From Bacillus_CJ salitolerans (lineage in GTDB: Bacteria; Bacillota; Bacilli; Bacillales; SA4): a stretch of DNA of 64,000 nucleotides. The translations under genes and the position numbers were made by a program. Below the pieces are notes generated by a model. That model worked only from the letters and a program-made list of their open reading frames with translations. It had not been told where the DNA came from and ran no database searches. Below, in pieces: positions 51,012 through 59,955 of the stretch; position 1 is the first letter of the stretch; each line of letters begins with the position of its first letter. The stretch covers positions 1 to 64,000 of the forward strand of contig NZ_JBHUEM010000008.1 in NCBI RefSeq assembly GCF_042680805.1, given 5' to 3'.

Positions 51012-51063
51012 TTGCGAATTAATAGCTCGACTTATTTGTGAAAACAAGAAAGGAGAAACAGAA

Positions 51064-52947
51064 ATGGCAAAAAAGCAATTTAAAGCAGAATCGAAAAGAT
51101 TACTTGAAATGATGATTAATTCTATTTACTCACAAAAGGAAATCTTTCTTAGAGAATTAATTTCGAATGCTAGTGATGCAATTGATAAAATCTATTACAA
51201 GGCACTAACTGATGATACATTACGCTTTGACAAAGATCATTATTTTATCAAGATTGAAGTGGATAAGGAAAATCGCTTACTTACCATCAAGGATACAGGA
51301 ATTGGTATGTCAAAAGAGGATCTAGAAACAAATCTTGGGACCATTGCAAAGAGTGGCTCACTTGCGTTTAAAAAAGAAAATGAAGCAAAAGATGGTCATG
51401 ATATTATTGGTCAATTCGGTGTTGGTTTTTATTCAGCCTTTATGGTAGCTGATGTTGTAACGGTTTATAGCAAAGCCCTTGGAAGTGAGGAAGGCTATAA
51501 ATGGGAGTCAAAGGGTGCAGATGGATATAGCATTGTACCATTCGATAAAGAAGAGGTTGGTACAGAAATCGTGTTAAAAATAAAAGAGAACAATGAAGAT
51601 GAGACCTTTGATGAGTATTTAGAAGAGTATCGCTTAAAAGGAATTATTAAGAAGTATTCTGATTTTATTCGTTACCCAATTAAGATGCAGGTTTCGGATA
51701 GAAAGCTGAAAGAAGGTAGCGACAACGAATTTGAAGAAGTAATAGAAGAACAAACAATCAATAGCATGGTACCAATTTGGCGAAAAAATAAAAGCGAGTT
51801 ATCGTCTGAGGACTATGAGAACTTCTATAATGAAAAGCATTTCGGTTTTGATAAACCAATTAAGCATATTCACATAAGCGTTGACGGTGCAATTAGATAT
51901 AATGCCATTCTATATATTCCAGAAAAAATGCCATTTGATTACTACACGAAAGAATTTGAAAAAGGATTAGAGCTATACTCTAACGGCGTCCTTATTATGG
52001 AAAAGTGCTCAGATTTATTACCTGATCATTTCAGCTTTGTAAAAGGTATGGTTGATTCTGAAGATCTTTCTTTGAACATTTCTAGAGAAATTCTACAGCA
52101 TGATAAGCAATTGAAATTAATTGCAAAGAATATCAATAAAAAAATTAAAAGTGAATTATTGAGTTTGCTAAAAGACGATAGAGAAAAATACGAGGAGTTT
52201 TACAAGTCATTTGGTAGACAATTAAAGTACGGTGTATATAGTGACTTTGGTAGTAATAAGGAAACATTACAAGACTTACTGCTATTTTACTCCTCAAAAG
52301 AAAAGAAATTAGTCTCTCTAGATGAATACGTCTCAAGAATGCCAGAAGACCAAAAATATATATATTATGCGTCTGGTGAATCATATGAAAGAATCGAAAG
52401 ACTTCCTCAAACTGAGCTTGTATCTGATAAAGGCTATGAAATTTTATATTTTATCGATGAAATTGATGAATTTGCGATTCGAATGTTAATGAACTATAAA
52501 GAAAAAGACTTCAAGTCTGTTTCAAGTGGGGATTTAGGTATTGATGCTGATGATAATAAGGAACAGTCAGAAGAAATAAATAATGAAAACAAAGATCTAC
52601 TTGAATACATGAAAAAGGTGTTATCAAGTAAGGTAAAAGATGTCAGAGTTTCAAAACGGTTAAAATCTCATCCAGTTTGCTTGACGACTGAGGGTGAGAT
52701 TTCAATCGAAATGGAAAAGATTCTAAAAGCGATGCCAAACAATAATGATAATGTAAAGGCAGATAAAGTACTAGAAATCAATCCAAACCATGAGGTATTT
52801 CAATCTATAAAGAAAGCCTTCGAAACCGACAAAGCAAAAGTAGATTTATTTACGAGCTTATTGTACAATCAAGCCCTTCTAATTGAAGGATTGCCACTTG
52901 AAGACCCAGTCGAGTTCACAAATGATATTTGTAAGGTAATGGTATAA
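51064..52947 (+). CDS. htpG: Molecular chaperone HtpG (Hsp90)
   Basis: A 627-aa Hsp90. The N-terminal ATPase domain has RELISNASDAIDKI, DTGIGMSKEDL and GQFGVGFYSAFMV; the middle domain has YIPEKMPFDYY and LNISREILQ; the dimerisation domain ends LPLEDPVEFTNDICKVMV. It acts in the cytosol in folding and remodelling client proteins. AAAGGAGAAAC precedes the ATG. It is monocistronic behind a CIRCE element. In B. subtilis, from memory, htpG is not HrcA-controlled. Confidence 0.96.
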   Translation: MAKKQFKAESKRLLEMMINSIYSQKEIFLRELISNASDAIDKIYYKALTDDTLRFDKDHYFIKIEVDKENRLLTIKDTGIGMSKEDLETNLGTIAKSGSLAFKKENEAKDGHDIIGQFGVGFYSAFMVADVVTVYSKALGSEEGYKWESKGADGYSIVPFDKEEVGTEIVLKIKENNEDETFDEYLEEYRLKGIIKKYSDFIRYPIKMQVSDRKLKEGSDNEFEEVIEEQTINSMVPIWRKNKSELSSEDYENFYNEKHFGFDKPIKHIHISVDGAIRYNAILYIPEKMPFDYYTKEFEKGLELYSNGVLIMEKCSDLLPDHFSFVKGMVDSEDLSLNISREILQHDKQLKLIAKNINKKIKSELLSLLKDDREKYEEFYKSFGRQLKYGVYSDFGSNKETLQDLLLFYSSKEKKLVSLDEYVSRMPEDQKYIYYASGESYERIERLPQTELVSDKGYEILYFIDEIDEFAIRMLMNYKEKDFKSVSSGDLGIDADDNKEQSEEINNENKDLLEYMKKVLSSKVKDVRVSKRLKSHPVCLTTEGEISIEMEKILKAMPNNNDNVKADKVLEINPNHEVFQSIKKAFETDKAKVDLFTSLLYNQALLIEGLPLEDPVEFTNDICKVMV

Positions 52948-52960
52948 AGAAATAAGCAAG

Positions 52961-52999
52961 GTGCCCAGATCTACTTAATCTGGGCACTCTTATATTTTT
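52961..52999 (+). terminator. Terminator of htpG
   Basis: GTGCCCAGAT-CTACTTA-ATCTGGGCAC with a weak U-tract (TCTTATATTTTT). From 53000 to 53240 I see no supported gene; on the minus strand there are only very short frames following GAGAGGAG. Confidence 0.75.
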
Positions 53000-53257
53000 C
53001 ATCCTATACAACAATATTAAATTGACCAATTTCATCTAAGTCAATCACCGTCATCTTATGAGGGATTCAACAACATTATACTTCTCCTCTCTAGGATGCG
53101 GTTAACCAATTTACAGCTTTACTAATTTTTATAGTACAAGATATTTAATATTTCGTGAATATAGTTATCTCTAAAAGAAAGAGGAACAATTTCACGAGTA
53201 AACTTCTACTTTTAAGAACCTTAACATATTTTTTTAGTAGAGGAGGGATGGATTGAG

Positions 53258-53443
53258 ATGGAACGCTTTTCAATGCTTTGGGCAGCGTGTATTTTGGCTG
53301 GTTATGCCTTATTAAAGGTGCCATTACCTGTATTTTTAGAACCTTTTAGTCCGTTTGTTCATTTAGTTGGAGCTTTAACGATATTATTATTCTCTTCCGT
53401 TATCATATTTGCAGGAATTAAGGCTCTTTTTAGTAGTAGATGA
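53258..53443 (+). CDS. Small membrane protein, 61 aa
   Basis: ATG 53258 with GAGGAGGGATGG upstream. Two hydrophobic segments (FSMLWAACILAGYALLKVPL and LVGALTILLFSSVIIFAGI) joined by a Pro/Phe-rich turn. No family recognised. A strong terminator follows, supporting a real monocistronic gene. Confidence 0.7.
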   Translation: MERFSMLWAACILAGYALLKVPLPVFLEPFSPFVHLVGALTILLFSSVIIFAGIKALFSSR

Positions 53444-53451
53444 ATACTCAG

Positions 53452-53487
53452 AACCCTAACAGCCGTACGTGGCTGTTGGGGTTTTTC
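53452..53487 (+). terminator. Terminator of the 61-aa gene
   Basis: AACCCTAACAGCC-GTACGT-GGCTGTTGGGGTTTTTC. Confidence 0.88.
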
Positions 53488-53583
53488 TTTAAATAGAGTT
53501 TGACAAATTTATTATTTAACTATATTAATAGTTTAAGTACATAAAATATATTTTTATTTAGAAATAGAGGTGTCATTTCTTAA

Positions 53584-54024
53584 ATGAATTCCATGAATGA
53601 AATAAGAAAGAACGTCAAAGAAGCTTTTGAATTATTAGATAAAGTTACTACAAAAGTAATGAATGAGCACAAATCATTGATTAGTCACAACTTAACAGCG
53701 AAACAATTGCTGATTTTAAAGACCATTTTCTTAGAGGGGAAAATGACAGTAAATGAGCTATCTACACGATTAGATTTATCAGCAAGTTCTATTAGTCAAT
53801 TGCTAAACAAAATGGAAAAGGGCAGTTATATAAAGCGTGAAATCAATCCAGACAATAGACGTGAGATTTTTGTAACGACAGACCAAAAAGGAAAGGAACT
53901 ATTTGAAGCGTACCAGAAAGTAGATGACTATATTATAGAAAAGTACTATTCAAAGTTTACCGTTGAAGAAGTAATTGTGTTTAAAGATTTAGTAAAAAAA
54001 TTATACGGGATTGTTCATGAATAA
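53584..54024 (+). CDS. MarR family transcriptional regulator
   Basis: A 146-aa winged-helix protein: MTVNELSTRLDLSASSISQL is the recognition region, and IKREINPDNRREIFVTTDQKG the wing. The ATG is reached after AGAGGTGTCATTTCTTAA, a modest ribosome binding site. The acetyltransferase gene starts 12 nt downstream, so the two form an operon and the regulator probably controls it. The ligand is unknown. Confidence 0.85.
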   Translation: MNSMNEIRKNVKEAFELLDKVTTKVMNEHKSLISHNLTAKQLLILKTIFLEGKMTVNELSTRLDLSASSISQLLNKMEKGSYIKREINPDNRREIFVTTDQKGKELFEAYQKVDDYIIEKYYSKFTVEEVIVFKDLVKKLYGIVHE

Positions 54025-54036
54025 GGGAGCGAGAGC

Positions 54037-54918
54037 ATGGAAGAGATAAAATTTGTTAAAGAGATTAAAAATAATGAGAAGTATAGGAGTGGCTTTAATG
54101 AGTTAGCTTCTCAAATCTTTGGAATAGACTTTGAACCCTGGTATCAATACGGGTATTGGACAGATAGGTATGAGCCATACTGTTATACAATCTCAAATCG
54201 AATCGTTGCTAATGTTTCGGTTAATAAGCTAGATTTGATAATTAATGGTGAAAGGAAAAGAGCCATCCAACTTGGAACAGTAATGACACATCCAGATTAC
54301 CGAAATCAAGGCTTATCGGCTAGCCTGATGAAAAAAATAGCAGATGAATATGAAAGCCATTATGACATGTTCTATCTGTTTGCTAATTCAACTGTTTTAG
54401 ATTATTATCCTAAATTTGGCTTTAGAGCTGTAGACGAATACAAGTGGACAATGAATTATTCAAGAAAACAGACTCCTAGTAGATCACTTCAAAGATTAAA
54501 TGGTCGTAATAAGGATGATTTGGACTTTATCTATCAATTTGCAACAGAAAGAATTCCCTGTTCCAATAAGTTTGGAACAGACCATACTGAGAATCTACTA
54601 ATGTTTTACTGTATGTATGTATTTCCAGAGCATATTCACTATATAGAAGAGGATGATACAATTGTTATTTATCAAGGCGCTGGTGATGAAATACATATTT
54701 ATGATGTAATATGTAAAAAAGAGACGGATATGTTAAAAGTCATTGATAGAATTACTATGATGGAAACCCAAAAGGTAATTCTTCATTTTACTCCTTACCA
54801 TTGTGACCAAGAGTCGTTTACGAGGGAAAAGTTTTATGGAAGTGAAGTATTGTTTGTGAAAACAAATGCGGTAACTTTGCCATTATATTTTAAGCATCCC
54901 ATTACATCACAAGCATAA
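54037..54918 (+). CDS. GNAT acetyltransferase, two-domain type
   Basis: A 293-aa protein. The N-terminal GNAT domain has the acetyl-CoA loop QLGTVMTHPDYRNQGLSASL and the stretch YDMFYLFANSTVLDYYPKFG. A C-terminal half of about 140 residues recalls Eis-type enhanced-survival proteins. AAGGGAGCGAG precedes the ATG. Adjacent to a MarR gene, it may act in detoxification; this is inference. Confidence 0.82.
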   Translation: MEEIKFVKEIKNNEKYRSGFNELASQIFGIDFEPWYQYGYWTDRYEPYCYTISNRIVANVSVNKLDLIINGERKRAIQLGTVMTHPDYRNQGLSASLMKKIADEYESHYDMFYLFANSTVLDYYPKFGFRAVDEYKWTMNYSRKQTPSRSLQRLNGRNKDDLDFIYQFATERIPCSNKFGTDHTENLLMFYCMYVFPEHIHYIEEDDTIVIYQGAGDEIHIYDVICKKETDMLKVIDRITMMETQKVILHFTPYHCDQESFTREKFYGSEVLFVKTNAVTLPLYFKHPITSQA

Positions 54919-54986
54919 TAATCTTTAAAAGCATAATCTTGGAAATAGTTCGCATCTTTACAATATAATGGTAAAGAATTGAATAC

Positions 54987-55126
54987 AACCTTCGGGGCAA
55001 GGTGGAATTCCTTACCGGCGGTGATAAAACATATTTGTTTTTAAGCCCGCGACTCATTATAGATATATGATGACTGACTTAGTGAAAACCTAAGGCCGAC
55101 GGTTAAAGTCCGGATGGGAGAAGGTT
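54987..55126 (+). promoter_or_regulatory. FMN riboswitch (RFN element) aptamer
   Basis: AACCTTCGGGGCAAGGTGGA, ATTCCTTACCGGCGGTGAT, AGCCCGCGACTC, TGACTGACTTAGTGAAAACC, TAAGGCCGACGGTTAAAGTCC and GGATGGGAGAAGGTT are the conserved strands; P1 pairs AACC with GGTT. A TATAAT (54964-54969) lies upstream. It controls ribB in response to FMN. Confidence 0.96.
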
Positions 55127-55173
55127 ATGTGTACCTAGATAAAAAACGACCAAGACTCTAGGTTTACTTTCCT

Positions 55174-55200
55174 GTGTCCTAAAACACCGATTTAGGGCAC
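55174..55200 (+). terminator. Expression-platform hairpin before ribB
   Basis: GTGTCCTAAA and TTTAGGGCAC pair around ACACCGA, followed by a short TTTCCGGTTG. A competing stem ACCTAGA/TCTAGGT lies just upstream. The poor U-tract leaves open whether it works on transcription. Confidence 0.6.
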
Positions 55201-55245
55201 TTTCCGGTTGTATCAGTTCAAAAATCTTAACGGGAGGGTTTTTGA

Positions 55246-55890
55246 ATGATTCAAACAACAGTTTCAATCGTGGAAAAAGCAATGGAAGAAGTAAGAAAGG
55301 GTAAAATGGTTATCATTCAAGATGATGAATCAAGAGAAAATGAAGGAGACTTAGTAGTTGCTGCGGAGTATGCTACGGGGAAAAACATTAATTTTATGGC
55401 GACTTATGGAAAAGGCTTGATTTGCACTCCGATGCTAGAAGAAAAGCTCAATTCTCTTAATCTGCCACAAATGGTAATGGATAATGAAGAATCGATGAGA
55501 ACAGCATTTACAGTCTCAGTTGATGCAAAGGTAGGAATTACAACAGGAATATCAGCCTTTGAACGTGCACATACCATCCAAAAATTAATAGATCCAGCAG
55601 CAAAGCCAACAGACTTTGTTCGTCCAGGTCATGTCTTTCCATTAAAAGCAAGACAAAACGGTGTACTAGATAGAAGAGGCCAAACCGAAGCGTCCGTCGA
55701 TTTAATGAGACTCGCGGGGTTAAAGCCAGCTGCTGTCATTTGTGAGATTATGAAGAGTGACGGTCATATGGCAAGAAGAGCAGAGTTAGAAGCGTTTGCG
55801 AATGAACATCATTTAGTCTTACTTACTGTACAAGATATTGTTAATTATCGAAAAGAAAAAGGATTACTCCAATTCCAATTAAATAAATAA
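55246..55890 (+). CDS. ribB: 3,4-dihydroxy-2-butanone-4-phosphate synthase, stand-alone
   Basis: A 214-aa enzyme that converts ribulose-5-phosphate to the four-carbon riboflavin precursor. DDESRENEGDLVVAAEY and DRRGQTEASVDLMRLAG hold metal- and substrate-binding residues; HVFPLKA and CEIMKSDGHMAR complete the signature. It ends after the RibB domain with no GTP cyclohydrolase II fusion, unlike the bifunctional RibA of the B. subtilis rib operon. GGGAGGG precedes the ATG. The FMN riboswitch controls it alone. Confidence 0.95.
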   Translation: MIQTTVSIVEKAMEEVRKGKMVIIQDDESRENEGDLVVAAEYATGKNINFMATYGKGLICTPMLEEKLNSLNLPQMVMDNEESMRTAFTVSVDAKVGITTGISAFERAHTIQKLIDPAAKPTDFVRPGHVFPLKARQNGVLDRRGQTEASVDLMRLAGLKPAAVICEIMKSDGHMARRAELEAFANEHHLVLLTVQDIVNYRKEKGLLQFQLNK

Positions 55891-55904
55891 ATAACTAACT
55901 TTAG

Positions 55905-56030
55905 TTGATAGGGCTGTCCGATAAGCCCCAAAAAAACGTCCTTTCTTGAATGTTGGTTTTGTCACTTACATTTAACCAGAAAGGACGGTTTTTTTGTACC
56001 TTTAAAAATTTGCTACTCCCTTAGTCTTAC
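55905..56030 (+). repeat. Repeat family D, copy 2, with terminator-like hairpin
   Basis: GGGCTGTCCGATAAGCCCC, then AAAAAAACGTCCTTTCTTGAA, a GTTTTGTCACTTACATT centre, and AGAAAGGACGGTTTTTTTGTACC, then AAAAATTTGCTACTCC. CGTCCTTTCT pairs with AGAAAGGACG, so it probably also terminates ribB. The opening resembles the terminal repeats of some insertion sequences. Confidence 0.7.
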
Positions 56031-56133
56031 CTAAATATGACTTTCATCATATAAAGTTATTACTGTCTTCATCTATCCATTAACAATTTAGGATGGGATA
56101 CTAAGAGTAGTTAAGGAATAAGGAGTGTTTGTT

Positions 56134-56844
56134 ATGAGAAAATGGTTAATAGGATTAAGTGTGATAGCGATATTTTTGATGATGGGCTGTACCAATATTG
56201 TTAATGGTGATATGACATCCTCTAAAGATATAATCGAAAAAGACGGTGCTAAGGAGTTAAAGGTTGATTTACATCTTGGTGCAGGTGAAATGGTTGTAAC
56301 GAGTGGATCCAATGAATGGGCAGAAGGAGCATTCGAATTTAGCAAACCTAATATGAAACCTGAAGTGTCATACAAGTTAAAAGGAGATACAGGGCATTTA
56401 GATATTGAACAGCCAAGTACAGCCCATTTAACCTCAATTAAGGAATACAAAAATAAGTGGGATTTATACCTTACTCAAGAAATTCCTATTTCCCTAAATG
56501 TAAAAACGGGAGCATCCGAAGCTGAACTCCATTTATCAGGACTTCAATTAAACGAACTCGGGGTTGATGCGGGCGTTGGAAGAACACTGATTGACCTTAG
56601 CGGGGATTGGCGACAGGGCTTTCATGCTAAAATTAATGCAGGTGTAGGAGAGACAGAGTTAATCCTTCCCAAAAGCACAGGTGTAAAATTAAAGATTGAA
56701 AACGGTATTGGTGATACAAATATAAATGGTTTAATATCGAAAGAAGATAATGTTTATGTGAACGATTTGTATGATTCATCAGAAATGAAAATTGAAATTG
56801 ACTTAAAGGTTGGAGTAGGGTCCATCGATGTTAGAGAAGAATAA
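56134..56844 (+). CDS. Lipoprotein with a toastrack/DUF2154-like beta domain
   Basis: 236 aa from ATG 56134 (AAGGAG 10 nt upstream; an in-frame GTG three codons earlier overlaps that site). Signal with lipobox MMGC (Cys19). The mature part is a repetitive beta structure with Gly-rich turns (DLHLGAGEMVVTSGSN, VDAGVGRTLIDLSGDW, INAGVGETELILP, IENGIGDTNINGL), like LiaF/LiaG-type adhesin-fold proteins that act in envelope-stress sensing. Partners are not adjacent. A terminator follows. Confidence 0.82.
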   Translation: MRKWLIGLSVIAIFLMMGCTNIVNGDMTSSKDIIEKDGAKELKVDLHLGAGEMVVTSGSNEWAEGAFEFSKPNMKPEVSYKLKGDTGHLDIEQPSTAHLTSIKEYKNKWDLYLTQEIPISLNVKTGASEAELHLSGLQLNELGVDAGVGRTLIDLSGDWRQGFHAKINAGVGETELILPKSTGVKLKIENGIGDTNINGLISKEDNVYVNDLYDSSEMKIEIDLKVGVGSIDVREE

Positions 56845-56847
56845 GAA

Positions 56848-56886
56848 GAAAGAGAGAACCATGATCAGGTTCTCTCTTTCTTTTTT
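56848..56886 (+). terminator. Terminator of the lipoprotein gene
   Basis: GAAAGAGAGAACC-ATGATCA-GGTTCTCTCTTTC followed by TTTTTT. Confidence 0.92.
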
Positions 56887-56935
56887 GTTGCTTAGGAAAT
56901 GATAAAAACTCACTATTTGTGGATAACTGAGTGAT

Positions 56936-57085
56936 GTACGTAGTAATCCGGCTCCAGCGCCCCGTTTAGCCACTCGAGGTCAAATAACCCTTGAAGAGTA
57001 AAAGGAAGAGCGCCCTTTTTCTCTTCAAGGAACATTTGCTATGTCTGAGGCTAAACGGGGCGCCCTGAGCCTTTTGTTCCTTATT
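56936..57085 (+). repeat. Dispersed repeat family B, copy 6
   Basis: TCCGGCTCCAGCGCCCCGTTTAGCC, CTCGAGG, main hairpin CTTGAAGAG / CTCTTCAAG with inner AAAGG / CCTTT, then GGCTAAACGGGGCGCCCTGAGCC and TTTTGTTC. Lacks both accessory hairpins. From 57085 to 57510 I see no gene, only AT-rich promoter-region sequence for the pyrimidine operon. Confidence 0.85.
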
Positions 57086-57513
57086 AATAACATATTCCTA
57101 CAACTTATGACGCATTCATTGCAGTTGTTATGTAAAATAAACTGACTTTCCCGGGAAATTAATCAATCTGTGTCGAATGTGACAGTAAATCAGAGATGTT
57201 TAATGAAATGGCCATTCTTAAATGACAAGCATGGCAAAAAAACAAGTTTGTCGAACGATTTTTAGACGATTACTATTTGATAAAAATAACGGGTTGTATG
57301 TGAATAACTGTATTATTTTAGTTATTTCAACTATTAATGTGCTTCGTACAAGGTGTTACAAGAGAAGGTAACATTTTTTTAATATAGGGTTAAAAATTTT
57401 ACTGGACGACCTAATTTTACATAATTTTTGATGAAAGTAGGTTAAATTAATAGAACATTCAGAATTTTTATGTAAGTAAATGTGTCGATTGCCAGTTAGG
57501 TTCTCACTAACAA

Positions 57514-57527
57514 TGAAAGCGTTTTCA
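57514..57527 (+). promoter_or_regulatory. Catabolite-responsive element (cre, CcpA site)
   Basis: TGAAAGCGTTTTCA matches the cre consensus TGWAANCGNTNWCA exactly, 70 nt before the first gene of the pyrimidine degradation operon. Confidence 0.85.
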
Positions 57528-57596
57528 TTAGATGCGTTTACTTTGTTTGTTCCATTTTGTTCTAGAAACTAATGTGATGATCAAAAGGGGGAATTT

Positions 57597-58490
57597 ATGG
57601 TGTCAGATCTAGTGAAAATTGGTTTAATTCAAGCCTCAAATGATGTGGATGGCCAAGAACCAGTACAGGTTCATAAGGACAAGGCCATAGAAAAACACAT
57701 AAAACTAGTTAGAGATGCGGCAAAAAAAGGAGCACAGATTATTTGTCTACAAGAAATATTTTATGGACCCTATTTTTGCGCAGAGCAGAATACAAAATGG
57801 TATGACTCGGCTGAGGAAATTCCAAACGGGCCAACAACAAAGCTATTTCAGGAACTAGCCAAGGAATTAGGCATAGTTATTATTTTGCCTATCTATGAAC
57901 GAGAAGGGATTGCTACCTATTACAATACAGCAGCAGTCATAGACGCAGACGGTTCATACTTAGGTAAATATAGAAAACAACACATCCCTCATGTAGGAGT
58001 AGGCAACGATGGCTGTGGTTTTTGGGAGAAATATTACTTCAAACCTGGAAATTTAGGTTATCCCGTATTTGACACTGCCTTTGCAAAAGTAGGGGTCTAT
58101 ATTTGTTATGATCGTCATTTCCCTGAAGGAGCTAGATTACTAGGACTAAAAGGTGCAGAAATCGTCTTTAATCCTTCAGCTACCGTAGCTGGATTATCAG
58201 AATATCTTTGGAAGCTAGAGCAGCCTGCTCATGCTGTAGCTAACGGATATTATATAGGGGCTATCAATCGAGTTGGATTTGAAGGTCCCTGGAACATGGG
58301 AGAGTTTTATGGGCAATCCTATTTAGTGGATCCACGTGGAAACTTTGTTGCGATGGGAAGCCGTGATCAAGATGAGGTCATTATTGGGGAAATGAATAAA
58401 AAGATGATTCGAGAAGTTCGTGATCTCTGGCAATTTTACCGTGACAGACGTCCGGAAACTTACGGAGAAATGACGGCTTTATTACCGTAA
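57597..58490 (+). CDS. Beta-ureidopropionase (N-carbamoyl-beta-alanine amidohydrolase), nitrilase family
   Basis: A 297-aa carbon-nitrogen hydrolase. The catalytic triad is visible: Glu in ICLQEIFYGPYFC, Lys in YRKQHIPHV and Cys in VYICYDRHFPEGAR. It would cleave N-carbamoyl-beta-alanine to beta-alanine, CO2 and ammonia, the last step of reductive uracil degradation; N-carbamoyl-beta-aminoisobutyrate from thymine is the other likely substrate. AAAGGGGG precedes the ATG. Context with PreT, PreA and dihydropyrimidinase supports the role. Confidence 0.88.
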   Translation: MVSDLVKIGLIQASNDVDGQEPVQVHKDKAIEKHIKLVRDAAKKGAQIICLQEIFYGPYFCAEQNTKWYDSAEEIPNGPTTKLFQELAKELGIVIILPIYEREGIATYYNTAAVIDADGSYLGKYRKQHIPHVGVGNDGCGFWEKYYFKPGNLGYPVFDTAFAKVGVYICYDRHFPEGARLLGLKGAEIVFNPSATVAGLSEYLWKLEQPAHAVANGYYIGAINRVGFEGPWNMGEFYGQSYLVDPRGNFVAMGSRDQDEVIIGEMNKKMIREVRDLWQFYRDRRPETYGEMTALLP

Positions 58491-58553
58491 ACTTTTAAGG
58501 GTTTTGCATGGGGAAATGTAAAACCCTTATTTGAAAAAAGGAGGGTTATAAAA

Positions 58554-59921
58554 ATGTCCAGGACGAAGAGTTCATCTATCTCATTAGAGGATCTATCACT
58601 CAACTTTCATGAAGTAGAACAAGGTCTTTCAAAACGAGAAGCTATTGAAGAGGCAAATCGGTGTTTATATTGTTATGATGCTCCCTGTATCACCGCTTGT
58701 CCAACGGGTATTGACATTCCGTCATTTATTAAAAAGATCGCTTCTGGAAATTTGAAGGGATCTGCCACGACGATTATGAGTGCCAATCCCGTTGGAGCAA
58801 GCTGTTCAAGAGTTTGTCCAACAGAGGAGCTGTGTGAAGGTGCTTGTGTTCTAAATCATTCAACTAAACCAATTATGATTGGTCTTCTCCAGCGATATGC
58901 TACTGATTGGGCCATTCAAAATGAACAAGTTTTATTTAGAGCAGGCGAAAATAATGGGAAGACGGTTGCAATCATTGGTGGAGGGCCAGCTGGATTATCA
59001 GCAGCAAGAGAGCTTGCTAGATTTGGTTATAGAGTAACCATATTTGAAGCAGAAGAAAAAGCAGGTGGATTAAACACGTATGGAATTGTTTCCTTCAGGC
59101 TACCACCAGCGATTTCATACTGGGAAGTAAAGCAGGTTGAATCCCTTGATGTAGAAATTAAGACAAATACAAAGGTGGGAACAGACCTATCGGCAGAGGA
59201 TATTCTTCAAGACTATGACATTGTGGTATTGGCAGTCGGAATGTCTAACGTACCAACATTAGGTATAGATGGAGAAGAGTGTGAAGGTGTTTATGATGCA
59301 ATTGAATTTGTGAAAAACACGAAGACTATGAATTTTTCAAACGAGTTTATTGGAAAGAAGGTTGCTGTAATTGGTGCAGGTAATACAGCAATCGATGCAG
59401 CAACATGCTCGGTAAGACTAGGTGCAGAAAACGTCAAAATCTTATACAGAAGAACTCAAGAAGAGATGACTGCATATGACTTTGAGTACGAATTTGCTAA
59501 GCAAGACGGTGTTGAGTTTAGGTGGCTGACTTCTCCAAAACGCATTATTTCTGAAGGTGGAAAAGTAAAAGGAATAGAGTGTGTAAAAATGACTCTTGGC
59601 GATCCAGATCACGGTGGTCGCAGGAGACCGATTCCAGTTACAGGGTCAGAGTTTATTTTAGAAACAGACGTGATCATTAAAGCGATTGGCCAAACAAGGC
59701 ACTTGAAATTAATTGAACAACTTGGATTAGTTCATAGTGGTGGGGTAGTGAAAGTAAATACGTCAACCTATGAAACATCCAATCCAAGAATATTTGCTTG
59801 TGGTGATGTAACATTTGGAAAAGGTCAAGGAGAGGCGATGGTTGTAACAGCTGCCCAGCAAGGAAAACAAGCAGCACTTGCCATTCATAAGAAATTTAGT
59901 CCTGCAATGTCACTAAAGTAA
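58554..59921 (+). CDS. preT: Dihydropyrimidine dehydrogenase, PreT subunit
   Basis: A 455-aa flavoprotein. N-terminal Fe-S cysteines CLYCYDAPCITACP and CSRVCPTEELCEGAC, FAD site AIIGGGPAGLSAARELARFG, NAD(P) site VAVIGAGNTAIDAATC, and the closing FACGDVTFGKGQGEA. It passes electrons from NAD(P)H to PreA for reduction of uracil or thymine. AAAAAGGAGGG precedes the ATG. preA follows after 34 nt. Confidence 0.93.
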   Translation: MSRTKSSSISLEDLSLNFHEVEQGLSKREAIEEANRCLYCYDAPCITACPTGIDIPSFIKKIASGNLKGSATTIMSANPVGASCSRVCPTEELCEGACVLNHSTKPIMIGLLQRYATDWAIQNEQVLFRAGENNGKTVAIIGGGPAGLSAARELARFGYRVTIFEAEEKAGGLNTYGIVSFRLPPAISYWEVKQVESLDVEIKTNTKVGTDLSAEDILQDYDIVVLAVGMSNVPTLGIDGEECEGVYDAIEFVKNTKTMNFSNEFIGKKVAVIGAGNTAIDAATCSVRLGAENVKILYRRTQEEMTAYDFEYEFAKQDGVEFRWLTSPKRIISEGGKVKGIECVKMTLGDPDHGGRRRPIPVTGSEFILETDVIIKAIGQTRHLKLIEQLGLVHSGGVVKVNTSTYETSNPRIFACGDVTFGKGQGEAMVVTAAQQGKQAALAIHKKFSPAMSLK

Positions 59922-59955
59922 ATACTAAAAATCTATCTTGAAGGGAGAGTAATGG

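Noticed and set aside
53000..53240. Short minus-strand peptides after GAGAGGAG
   Set aside because: The frames are only 6-16 codons, interrupted, and without recognisable similarity.
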